64,000 bases of DNA. Origin: Evansella sp041820985 (GTDB taxonomy: Bacteria; Bacillota; Bacilli; Bacillales; Salisediminibacteriaceae). The stretch is from positions 112,325 to 176,324 of the forward strand of contig NZ_JBGUAU010000013.1 of the NCBI RefSeq assembly GCF_041820985.1, in the 5' to 3' direction. This document shows, in pieces, positions 28,460 through 35,873 of the stretch; position 1 is the first letter of the stretch; each line of letters starts with the position of its first letter. The notes under the pieces were generated by a model. It searched no databases and had not been told where the DNA came from. It saw nothing but the letters and a program-made list of their open reading frames with translations. The position numbers and the translations under genes are program-made.

Positions 28460-28936
28460 ATGGGTAAAAAGTTACGGAACTTTCTATCCTTACCATTTTG
28501 GATCAAGAGATTGTATTTTGAAGCATACTGGAGTCTTGCTCATGCTCGTGTGATCAAATCTTTCCCATTTACTAGGGTGGTCCACAAGTTAAAGCTACAA
28601 AACTATGAGACCTCCTTTGATAAAAAGGAGGATCCTGCTATAAAAGCCATTGCAAAGGCGATCGATGTCATGCAGAAATATACCTTTTGGGAAAGTGCCT
28701 GTTTGGTTCAGGCTATTGCTGCTATGAAGATGCTCGAGCGTAGAAACATAGACAGTACTTTATATCTAGGAACATCAAAAGACAAAGAGGGGTTAATGAT
28801 TGCTCATGCATGGTTAAGGAGCGGGAGTATGTACGTTACTGGGGGAGCTAACTGTGCTAACTTTACGGTTGTTAGCACGTTTGGGAAATTTGTAGAAATA
28901 CATAGATATGAAGAAGGAGCTAACGTGAAAAGTTAA
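28460..28936 (+). CDS. Lasso peptide leader protease B2 (transglutaminase-like)
   Basis: The protein of about 158 residues has the B2 core: a Cys in ESACLVQAIAAMKMLERR, then TLYLGTSKDKEGLMIAHAWL with the catalytic His, ending MYVTGG. This Cys-His protease removes the leader peptide from the precursor with help from B1. The ATG at 28460 follows AGAGGGGG; the ATG at 28427 has no ribosome site. Length suits a stand-alone B2. The cyclase gene follows 18 bp later. Confidence 0.92.
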   Translation: MGKKLRNFLSLPFWIKRLYFEAYWSLAHARVIKSFPFTRVVHKLKLQNYETSFDKKEDPAIKAIAKAIDVMQKYTFWESACLVQAIAAMKMLERRNIDSTLYLGTSKDKEGLMIAHAWLRSGSMYVTGGANCANFTVVSTFGKFVEIHRYEEGANVKS

Positions 28937-28954
28937 GAGAAAGGGGGGATATTA

Positions 28955-30898
28955 GTGAGTGCCATTGCTGGTATTTATAAAACACAGAACGAACCAATAA
29001 CAGATCAACAGGTGGAAAGCATGATGCAAGAGTTAAGTAAGTTTCCAGCTGATGATAGGTCCGTTTTCAAAAAAAACCATGTATTCTTAGGCTGTCTTGC
29101 GCAATGGATTACCCCTGAATCGGTTGGGGAGGTACTTCCTTTTTATGATCAGGAAAGAAAGCTAAGTATCACTGCGGATGCCATTATTGACAACCGTGAT
29201 GAATTACTAAATATATTACATATTTGTAAAGCTAGTAGGAGCTCTATTCCAGACAGTCAATTGATCTTATTAGCTTATTGTAAATGGGGGGAAGAAACTC
29301 CTAAATTTTTACTAGGTGATTTCTCTTTTATAATTTGGGATGAAAATGAGGAGAAACTATTTGGAGCACGAGACTTTTCTGGAAGCAGATCTCTTTATTT
29401 TTTCAACAAAAATAATGAATTTGCCTTCTGCTCCACCATTGCTCCGTTATTATCACTTCCTGGTGTTAAGAAAAAAATGAATGAAGATTGGTTAGCAGAA
29501 TACTTAGCAATTACTTCTGTTGTGAATACAGTGAGTTCAACCATTACACCGTATGAAAATATACATGAAATTCCGCCATCACATAGTATAACGGTTCATC
29601 AAGGGAGCATTCGATTACATCGCTATTGCAAATTATCTTACGGCTCACCTATCCATTATAAGAATGAAGATGATTATATAGAAGCCTTTCAAGAGGTTTT
29701 TCAAAAATCAGTAGATGCCCGGTTAAGGACGCATCGAAAGCTGGGGGCTCAATTAAGTGGTGGATTAGATTCGGGAGCTGTCGTTAGCTTTGCGATGAAT
29801 ACGTTACGAACACGAAATAAATCATTACATACATTTAGCTATATTCCACCGAAAGATTTCAAGGATACCATATCTACAAGACAAATTGCCGATGAACGTC
29901 CTTATATTTTAGAGACAGTAAAGCATGTTGGTGGATTGAAGGATGAATACCTAGAGTTCGAAGGCAAAGATCCATATTCTATCATGGATGAGTTCATGGG
30001 AGTAATGGAAATGCCTTATAAATTCTTTGAAAATTCCTTTTGGATTAAGGGGATGTTTGAAGAAGCAAGTACAAGAGGAATTGGTGTGTTGTTAAATGGA
30101 GATCGCGGAAATATGGCGGTTTCCTGGGGAGATAGTTTGCAATATTACAAGAAGCTATTTAAACGAATGCAGTGGATTAAGTTGCTGAGTGAATTAAAGA
30201 ACTACTCGCATCATGTTGGGGGCTCACACTACAAACGATTCTCCTTTGTAGCAAAAAAAGCGATGCCGATTACTAAAGAAAAAATACGTCCAAATGAATT
30301 TGCTATCCCTTCCCTTATACATCCAGCATTCGCAGCTCGCTCCCATGTATACGAGACATTGGAGAGTTTCGGAATAGATGAATCAGGCTGGTATCAAGAG
30401 TATCAAGGACTAGATATGAGAGTAAAGCATTTTGAAGATCTGTTTCACTGGAATACGACCAACACAGTAACAACGAAGTTCTCTCTAAAACATAACGTTT
30501 GCAAGCGTGATCCTACAAATGACTTGAGAGTGATTCAGTTTTGTCTCTCCTTACCTGAAGAGCAGTTTGTTCAAGGCGGCTATGATCGAGCACTAATTCG
30601 AAGAGCGACAAAGAATTATTTGCCAGATAAGGTGCGTTTAAATCAACATGTTCGAGGAGTACAGGGAACAGATTGGTTTCACAGAATAACACCTTTCTGG
30701 AAAAAAGCTTTAAAAGAGGTGCAGGGTCTTCTAAAGGACGATGGGATCATGGAATATATTGATAGTGCTGCTGTTTTGCGTGCATTCGATAACGCGAAAG
30801 AACAGAAAAGCTCCAATAAAAGTTTAGATCCCAATTATCGTTTCTTAATGAGATTTTTAATAGTAGGAAGATTTATGAAAACATTGGAGAGGGGGTGA
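28955..30898 (+). CDS. Lasso cyclase C (asparagine synthetase-like)
   Basis: The 647-residue protein has an N-terminal glutaminase-like half and a C-terminal ATP-pyrophosphatase half with the P-loop LSGGLDSGAVVS near residue 270. It opens MSAIAGIY: the Cys2 needed for glutamine hydrolysis in true asparagine synthetases is absent, as expected for lasso cyclases. It activates an Asp or Glu side chain with ATP and joins it to the N-terminal amine to form the macrolactam. A GTG start follows AAGGGGGG. The precursor gene starts 4 bases after its stop. Confidence 0.95.
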   Translation: MSAIAGIYKTQNEPITDQQVESMMQELSKFPADDRSVFKKNHVFLGCLAQWITPESVGEVLPFYDQERKLSITADAIIDNRDELLNILHICKASRSSIPDSQLILLAYCKWGEETPKFLLGDFSFIIWDENEEKLFGARDFSGSRSLYFFNKNNEFAFCSTIAPLLSLPGVKKKMNEDWLAEYLAITSVVNTVSSTITPYENIHEIPPSHSITVHQGSIRLHRYCKLSYGSPIHYKNEDDYIEAFQEVFQKSVDARLRTHRKLGAQLSGGLDSGAVVSFAMNTLRTRNKSLHTFSYIPPKDFKDTISTRQIADERPYILETVKHVGGLKDEYLEFEGKDPYSIMDEFMGVMEMPYKFFENSFWIKGMFEEASTRGIGVLLNGDRGNMAVSWGDSLQYYKKLFKRMQWIKLLSELKNYSHHVGGSHYKRFSFVAKKAMPITKEKIRPNEFAIPSLIHPAFAARSHVYETLESFGIDESGWYQEYQGLDMRVKHFEDLFHWNTTNTVTTKFSLKHNVCKRDPTNDLRVIQFCLSLPEEQFVQGGYDRALIRRATKNYLPDKVRLNQHVRGVQGTDWFHRITPFWKKALKEVQGLLKDDGIMEYIDSAAVLRAFDNAKEQKSSNKSLDPNYRFLMRFLIVGRFMKTLERG

Positions 30899-30902
30899 GA
30901 CA

Positions 30903-31037
30903 ATGAAGAATGAATGGGTAAAGCCAGAATTAGAGGTACTTAGTGTGCAAGAGACAATGGCAAATTCGTTTAACAACACTACGTTGGATAATACGTATCC
31001 AGCAGGAACTCCGTTTCCAGAATTAGGTTGGAGCTAA
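30903..31037 (+). CDS. Lasso peptide precursor (44 residues)
   Basis: The small gene lies between the cyclase and kinase genes. The leader, MKNEWVKPELEVLSVQETM, has the W/YxxP recognition pattern and a Thr at -2 if cleavage follows Met19, giving a 25-residue core. The core opens ANSFNNTTLD and ends PELGWS. Its C-terminal Ser is the expected site for the neighbouring kinase. The nearest acidic residue is Asp29, position 10 of the core, while known lasso rings close at 7-9; cleavage one residue later would make it 9. The only other acidic residue is Glu at core position 21. GGGGTGAGACA precedes the ATG. A terminator follows. Confidence 0.9.
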   Translation: MKNEWVKPELEVLSVQETMANSFNNTTLDNTYPAGTPFPELGWS

Positions 31038-31057
31038 GAAATTTTTATTTTATTTTC

Positions 31058-31097
31058 AAAGAGAGAGGATGCTGTCTATCATTCTCTCTTTTCTTTT
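31058..31097 (+). terminator. Terminator between lasso precursor and kinase genes
   Basis: AAAGAGAGA pairs with TCTCTCTTT (9 bp) and is followed by TCTTTTTG. Partial termination here would give more precursor mRNA than mRNA for the enzymes downstream. Confidence 0.8.
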
Positions 31098-31149
31098 TGT
31101 TGAGAATATAGTTCAACTTTGAAAAGGATTGTAGTTAGGGGGGAGTTAC

Positions 31150-32112
31150 TTGCAAAATAATAACATATATTATGCTTTTCGTTTAACGATACATAGCGAT
31201 TTTATTCTACCAGAGCTAGAAGCGAAGGAAGTAGGTGCTACACAAGTAGACCTCGAGATTCGAAGGAGGAAACTAAGAGAGATACCTTCTACTATTTTAC
31301 CTACGCAAAGTTATTTTTATATAAAAGAAAATTACTGTTTATTTCAGATTCCCAACATAGCTGCGTTTCTTGTAGAAAATGGTACTAGTATTACTGTATC
31401 TCCGATGGTGGAAAACAAAGAAGATGTAATAAGACTGTATTTGCTAGGTACCTGCATGGGAATTTTACTGATTCAACGGGGGATTTTACCTTTGCATGGA
31501 AGTGCGGTTGTACTTGATGGGAAGGCTTATGCAATAGTAGGTGATTCCGGTGCAGGGAAATCGACACTTGCGTCCTCGTTTATTGAAAAAGGCTATACAT
31601 TAATGACGGATGATATCATTCCTGTTGTATTTAATGAAGAAAATGAACCAATAGTAATCCCTACCTATCCACATCAAAAGCTTTGGTTACAAACGCTGGA
31701 ACAATATGAGAAAGATCACAATGATTTTCAACCCATCGCATATCGAGAAACAAAGTACTCGGTACCTGTATCAGACCAGTTTTGTAAGGAACCAGTTCCA
31801 CTAGCAGGACTGTTCGAGTTAGAAGCTACTGACACTAGAGAAGTAATCTTCCACTCAATCGAAAAATTAGACATATTTCAGACTTTATTTAAGCATACGT
31901 TTCGAAATTTCGTCGTGACAGAATCTGGACTTATGGATTGGCATTTTCAGACATCCATTAAGTTGGCAAGCAAGGTTACACTAACGAAAATAGAACGACC
32001 GAAAGACAGATTTACTGCCAATGAAATAAGTAATGAAATCATTCATCAGTTTTCCAAAAGAGAAAGCAATCAAGTAAATGAGAAAATGTTAGTAAATGGG
32101 AGGGGTTCGTAA
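31150..32112 (+). CDS. Lasso peptide C-terminal Ser kinase (HPr-kinase-like)
   Basis: The 320-residue protein has the HPr-kinase fold: LPLHGSAVVLDGKAYAIVGD, Walker A GDSGAGKST near residue 133, and LMTDDIIPV. PadeK and ThcoK of this type phosphorylate the C-terminal Ser of lasso precursors, and the precursor here ends in Ser. Phosphorylation probably precedes leader removal. The start is a TTG after a run of G (AGGGGGGAG). Its stop overlaps the ATG of the B1 gene (TAATG), so the two are coupled. Confidence 0.92.
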   Translation: MQNNNIYYAFRLTIHSDFILPELEAKEVGATQVDLEIRRRKLREIPSTILPTQSYFYIKENYCLFQIPNIAAFLVENGTSITVSPMVENKEDVIRLYLLGTCMGILLIQRGILPLHGSAVVLDGKAYAIVGDSGAGKSTLASSFIEKGYTLMTDDIIPVVFNEENEPIVIPTYPHQKLWLQTLEQYEKDHNDFQPIAYRETKYSVPVSDQFCKEPVPLAGLFELEATDTREVIFHSIEKLDIFQTLFKHTFRNFVVTESGLMDWHFQTSIKLASKVTLTKIERPKDRFTANEISNEIIHQFSKRESNQVNEKMLVNGRGS

Positions 32113-32405
32113 TGAATCAACTAATGGATATCACATTAGACAATGTTATTTGTCAGGTGGAAGGAAATATTGTAAGTGATATGAATGGCGAAAAGGTCAT
32201 GTTTAGTGTGAAGAAAGGCAAGTATTATAACTTAGGAACTACTGGAGGAGAAATCTGGGATTATACAAAAGAAGAGATTTCCATTCAAGAGCTAGTTCAT
32301 AAACTAGTGGAATTATATGAAGTAGGTCAACAAGAATGTGAAGAACAAACTATATCCTTTATTCAGCATCTAGTAAAAGAAGGATTACTTCAAGTGAAAA
32401 AGTAA
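32112..32405 (+). CDS. Lasso B1 leader-recognition protein (PqqD-like RRE)
   Basis: The 97-residue protein has the lasso B1 pattern NIVSDMNGEKVMFSVKKGKY followed by YNLGTTGGEIWDYT, and ends with LVKEGLLQV. B1 binds the leader (its YxxP motif) and presents the precursor to B2 and C. The gene overlaps the kinase stop codon. It resembles the 26845 protein in fold and size but differs throughout, so the two are not a recent duplication. Confidence 0.92.
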   Translation: MNQLMDITLDNVICQVEGNIVSDMNGEKVMFSVKKGKYYNLGTTGGEIWDYTKEEISIQELVHKLVELYEVGQQECEEQTISFIQHLVKEGLLQVKK

Positions 32406-32438
32406 GTAACAAAAGTGTTGATGAAGGAGGTGAAGAGC

Positions 32439-34223
32439 ATGAAGCATCTATTCTTTTTCCTAAAGGAGATTCATGGTCATACAGGGAGTAAATTATACTA
32501 TAACATTATGGCGATGATGGGCATTGGCCTTTTAGATGGTATTGGAATCCTATTACTTATTCCAATGATAAGTATGAGTGGCATTGTTTCCATGGATGTA
32601 CAGGCACTACCATTTACCTCTATTTTTCAAGTGTTTGACGATATCCCAGTATCTTTTGGGTTGTTAATCATTTTATTTATCTACTTGGTCATTGCCGTTG
32701 GTCAAAATGTCTTGCAGCGACATATTACTATTCGCAATGCAGAGATCCAACAAGGTTTTTTACGATACTTACAAATATCAACCTATCATTCTTTGTTAAA
32801 AGCGAATTGGCCATTCTTCGTGAAAAAAAGAAAGTCCGATTTAATTCATTTATTAACAACCGAAATAGGAAAGACCAATGCAGGTACTCAATCATTTTTG
32901 CATTTGTTAGCTTCCTTTGTTTTTACTGTCCTTCAAATAACTCTGGCTATGATATTATCACCAACAATTACTTCTTTTGTTCTTCTATGTGGTCTTATTC
33001 TTATCTTTCTTAATCGCAAGTTCCTAAAAATGTCGATGAAATTAGGAACTTGGAATTTACAGTTAGGTCAAAGTTATCTCGCAGGTATAACGGATCAGAT
33101 GAATGGAATCAAAGATATTAAGAGCAACTCTCTGGAGAATCCGAGGCTTCATTGGTATGAATCCATTACGAAGGAAATGCAGGATCAACATGTTGATTAT
33201 GCAAAGTTAAAAGCAACTTCTCAGGCTTACTATAAAATGGCCTCGGCACTGTTCATTGCTGCTTTTATCTTTGTAGCAGTTCAGATGTTTGCTGCTCAAG
33301 CGGCACAGTTGATGTTAGTAATTGTAATTTTTTCTCGACTGTGGCCGAGAGTTGCGGGTATTCAAAGTTCTTTGGAGCAAGTTGCGAACACGATACCATC
33401 TTTACGAGCAGTCCAATCATTACAAAGGGAGACCGAGTTAGCGCGGGAGTTTGATCATGAAATGAAAGCAGATCCTTTCGTTGTTCACGAAGGAATTCAA
33501 TGTAAAGATGCTTGGTTTCGATATGATAAGGAACAAGAAAAATATGCTTTGCGGAATATAAATGTTTTCATTCCTGCTAATAAAGTAACAGCGATTGTTG
33601 GAAAGTCAGGAGCGGGAAAAAGCACCTTCGTTGATTTACTTATGGGGTTAATTGAACCTGAGAAAGGTAGCATTATGGTAGATGGAAAGCACTTAAATGG
33701 AGACTGTATACAAGCTTTAAGAAAGACATTGAGCTATGTACCACAGGATCCTTTTCTATTTAATACAACGATTAGGGAGAATTTAGTAATTGTTGCTCCT
33801 GAAGCTACCGAAGAAGAGTTATGGGAAGCACTAGACTTTGCTTCTGCTTTATTTGTGAAAGACTTGCATGACGGCTTAGATACCATGATTGGTGATCGAG
33901 GAATTAAATTATCTGGTGGCGAGCGTCAGCGTCTCGTTTTAGCAAGGGCAATTCTTCGGAAACCTTCTATTCTCGTTTTGGATGAGGCTACTAGTTCACT
34001 TGATACGGAGAATGAGCAAAAAATCCAGCATGCCATTGAACGTTTAAAGGGATGGATGACAATCATCGTTATTGCACATCGATTATCCACTATTCGAGAA
34101 GCGGATCAGGTTCTTGTATTAGAGGACGGATTGGTGATTCAACAAGGATCGTACCAACAGCTTTCAACAGATAAAGGTGCATTTAGGCGAATGCTCTCCA
34201 CACAAGAACTAGTGGGTGGGTGA
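32439..34223 (+). CDS. Lasso peptide ABC exporter D
   Basis: The protein of about 594 residues is a half-transporter: about six membrane helices in residues 1-310, then an ATPase domain with Walker A GKSGAGKST near 395, signature LSGGERQRL, Walker B ILVLDEATS and H-loop AHRLS. It works as a homodimer to export the mature lasso peptide and give self-protection. The ATG at 32439 lies 8 bases after AAGGAGGTG; the longer GTG/TTG alternatives precede the ribosome site. It ends the lasso block, 53 bp before a sugar-nucleotide gene. Confidence 0.93.
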   Translation: MKHLFFFLKEIHGHTGSKLYYNIMAMMGIGLLDGIGILLLIPMISMSGIVSMDVQALPFTSIFQVFDDIPVSFGLLIILFIYLVIAVGQNVLQRHITIRNAEIQQGFLRYLQISTYHSLLKANWPFFVKKRKSDLIHLLTTEIGKTNAGTQSFLHLLASFVFTVLQITLAMILSPTITSFVLLCGLILIFLNRKFLKMSMKLGTWNLQLGQSYLAGITDQMNGIKDIKSNSLENPRLHWYESITKEMQDQHVDYAKLKATSQAYYKMASALFIAAFIFVAVQMFAAQAAQLMLVIVIFSRLWPRVAGIQSSLEQVANTIPSLRAVQSLQRETELAREFDHEMKADPFVVHEGIQCKDAWFRYDKEQEKYALRNINVFIPANKVTAIVGKSGAGKSTFVDLLMGLIEPEKGSIMVDGKHLNGDCIQALRKTLSYVPQDPFLFNTTIRENLVIVAPEATEEELWEALDFASALFVKDLHDGLDTMIGDRGIKLSGGERQRLVLARAILRKPSILVLDEATSSLDTENEQKIQHAIERLKGWMTIIVIAHRLSTIREADQVLVLEDGLVIQQGSYQQLSTDKGAFRRMLSTQELVGG

Positions 34224-34276
34224 AGGAAGGTTAGTAAGGACTATTCAAAATCATAAGGAAATGAGGAGGATGTTAT

Positions 34277-35674
34277 ATGAAGCTAGTACTTCTATCTGGA
34301 GGTTCTGGAAAACGTTTATGGCCACTTTCCAACGACGCAAGGTCAAAGCAATTTTTAAAGATACTTACAAAGGAGAATGGAATAAAAGAATCCATGATCC
34401 AACGTGTTTGGAGACAATTAGCAAAGAATAATTTAGACAATGATTCTGTTATTGCAACTAGCAAAAATCAAGTAGATATGATCCATAATCAAATTGGATT
34501 GGGAAATCCCATTGTAGTAGAGCCTGAAAGACGAGACACTTTTCCCGCCATTGCTTTGTCTGCTGTATATTTATATTCCGTTGAAGGATATAGCCCTGAT
34601 GAATTTGTAGGTATACTTCCAGTCGATCCTTACGTAGAGGATCGATTTTTTTCTGTAGTAAAAGAGTTAGAGAACGTGTTGAGTGAGTCGAACGCAGATA
34701 TAGCACTGATTGGGGTAGCACCTACCTATCCATCTTCTAAATATGGATACATTGTTCCAACATCCTCTGAAAAAGATGATTCTTACTATAAAGTGAATTC
34801 CTTTAAGGAAAAACCAGAGGAAGAAGAAGCGGCTGCATTAATAGATAATGGAGCTTTATGGAATTGTGGTGTATTTTCATTTAAATTAAGCTGCATTCTT
34901 AATATTCTTGTAGAACAAGGTTTTCCAATACAGTATGACGAGCTAGTAAAGCAATATAATAAGCTTCCACAGAATAGCTTTGATTATGAAGTGGTGGAAA
35001 AAGCGAATCATATTGTGGTCTTACCGTATGATGGCTATTGGAAGGATCTCGGTACATGGAATACGTTGACAGAAGAAATGGGAGCTCAGCTAAATGGCAA
35101 AGGAATTATTTGTAAGGAATCATCCAATTCCCACATAGTAAATGAACTAGATATTCCCGTAACGTTAATCGGGTTAGATAATGTGATCGTTGCTGCAAGC
35201 TCCGATGGAATATTAGTTTCTGATAAGCAGTCAAGTCCTAAAGTGAAAGAATATGTCAACAGCTTTGATGGAAGGCCAATGTATGAAGAGCGAAGATGGG
35301 GTTGGTATCGCGTATTAGAGCACACAAAATATAAGGAAGGAAATGAAGTGTTAACAAAGCGAATCGGTGTACATGCGGGGAAAAATCTAAGTTATCAAGT
35401 TCATTATAAGCGTAGTGAAGTATGGACGGTGATTAAAGGGGAAGGGATTTTTGTTCTAAATGACACGATTCACCACGTACGAGCAGGGGATGTTCTTCAA
35501 GTGCCACTAGCAGCAAAGCATGCATTAAAGGCTACGACAGAATTGGAAATTATTGAAGTGCAAACTGGTAGTGAGTTGATAGAGGAAGATATTTATCGTT
35601 TCGCGGTGGATTGGAGCGAAATAGAGATGATTATTATGAGCACAATGATATCTAGTAAAGCTTCTGTAATATAG
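34277..35674 (+). CDS. manC: Mannose-1-phosphate guanylyltransferase / mannose-6-phosphate isomerase (ManC type)
   Basis: The 465-residue protein has an N-terminal pyrophosphorylase domain (KLVLLSGGSGKRLWPLSND), VEPERRDTFPAIALSA, FKEKPEEEEAAALI and NCGVFSF, then a C-terminal cupin (SYQVHYKRSEVWTVIKGEG). The two-domain length suits bifunctional ManC/AlgA enzymes. It would make GDP-mannose, a donor for the EPS and possibly for a glycosylated lasso peptide. AGGAGG precedes the ATG. It differs from classical ManC at several places, so another sugar-1-phosphate is possible. Confidence 0.85.
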   Translation: MKLVLLSGGSGKRLWPLSNDARSKQFLKILTKENGIKESMIQRVWRQLAKNNLDNDSVIATSKNQVDMIHNQIGLGNPIVVEPERRDTFPAIALSAVYLYSVEGYSPDEFVGILPVDPYVEDRFFSVVKELENVLSESNADIALIGVAPTYPSSKYGYIVPTSSEKDDSYYKVNSFKEKPEEEEAAALIDNGALWNCGVFSFKLSCILNILVEQGFPIQYDELVKQYNKLPQNSFDYEVVEKANHIVVLPYDGYWKDLGTWNTLTEEMGAQLNGKGIICKESSNSHIVNELDIPVTLIGLDNVIVAASSDGILVSDKQSSPKVKEYVNSFDGRPMYEERRWGWYRVLEHTKYKEGNEVLTKRIGVHAGKNLSYQVHYKRSEVWTVIKGEGIFVLNDTIHHVRAGDVLQVPLAAKHALKATTELEIIEVQTGSELIEEDIYRFAVDWSEIEMIIMSTMISSKASVI

Positions 35675-35873
35675 CTACAAGTGTTGCTACTGATAGAAAC
35701 AACACAAAATATATTTCTATTACTTATCTAAAAACAGTACAAGACAATCTTCAGTATAAAAAACTTGTTTTTGCAAACGTACGTAACAGAGGTAATAGCC
35801 TCTGAACTAGTAACCATTGGTGATGGATAGCACCGTTCATAGGGGAAGTAAAAAGAGAGAGGAAATAGAAAAA

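Noticed and set aside
28955..30898. True asparagine synthetase
   Set aside because: The glutaminase Cys2 is missing (MSAIAG) and the gene sits among lasso B2, precursor, kinase and exporter genes.
34216..34431. 71-codon open frame over the start of the manC-like gene
   Set aside because: It is a shadow in another frame of a clear sugar-nucleotide enzyme.
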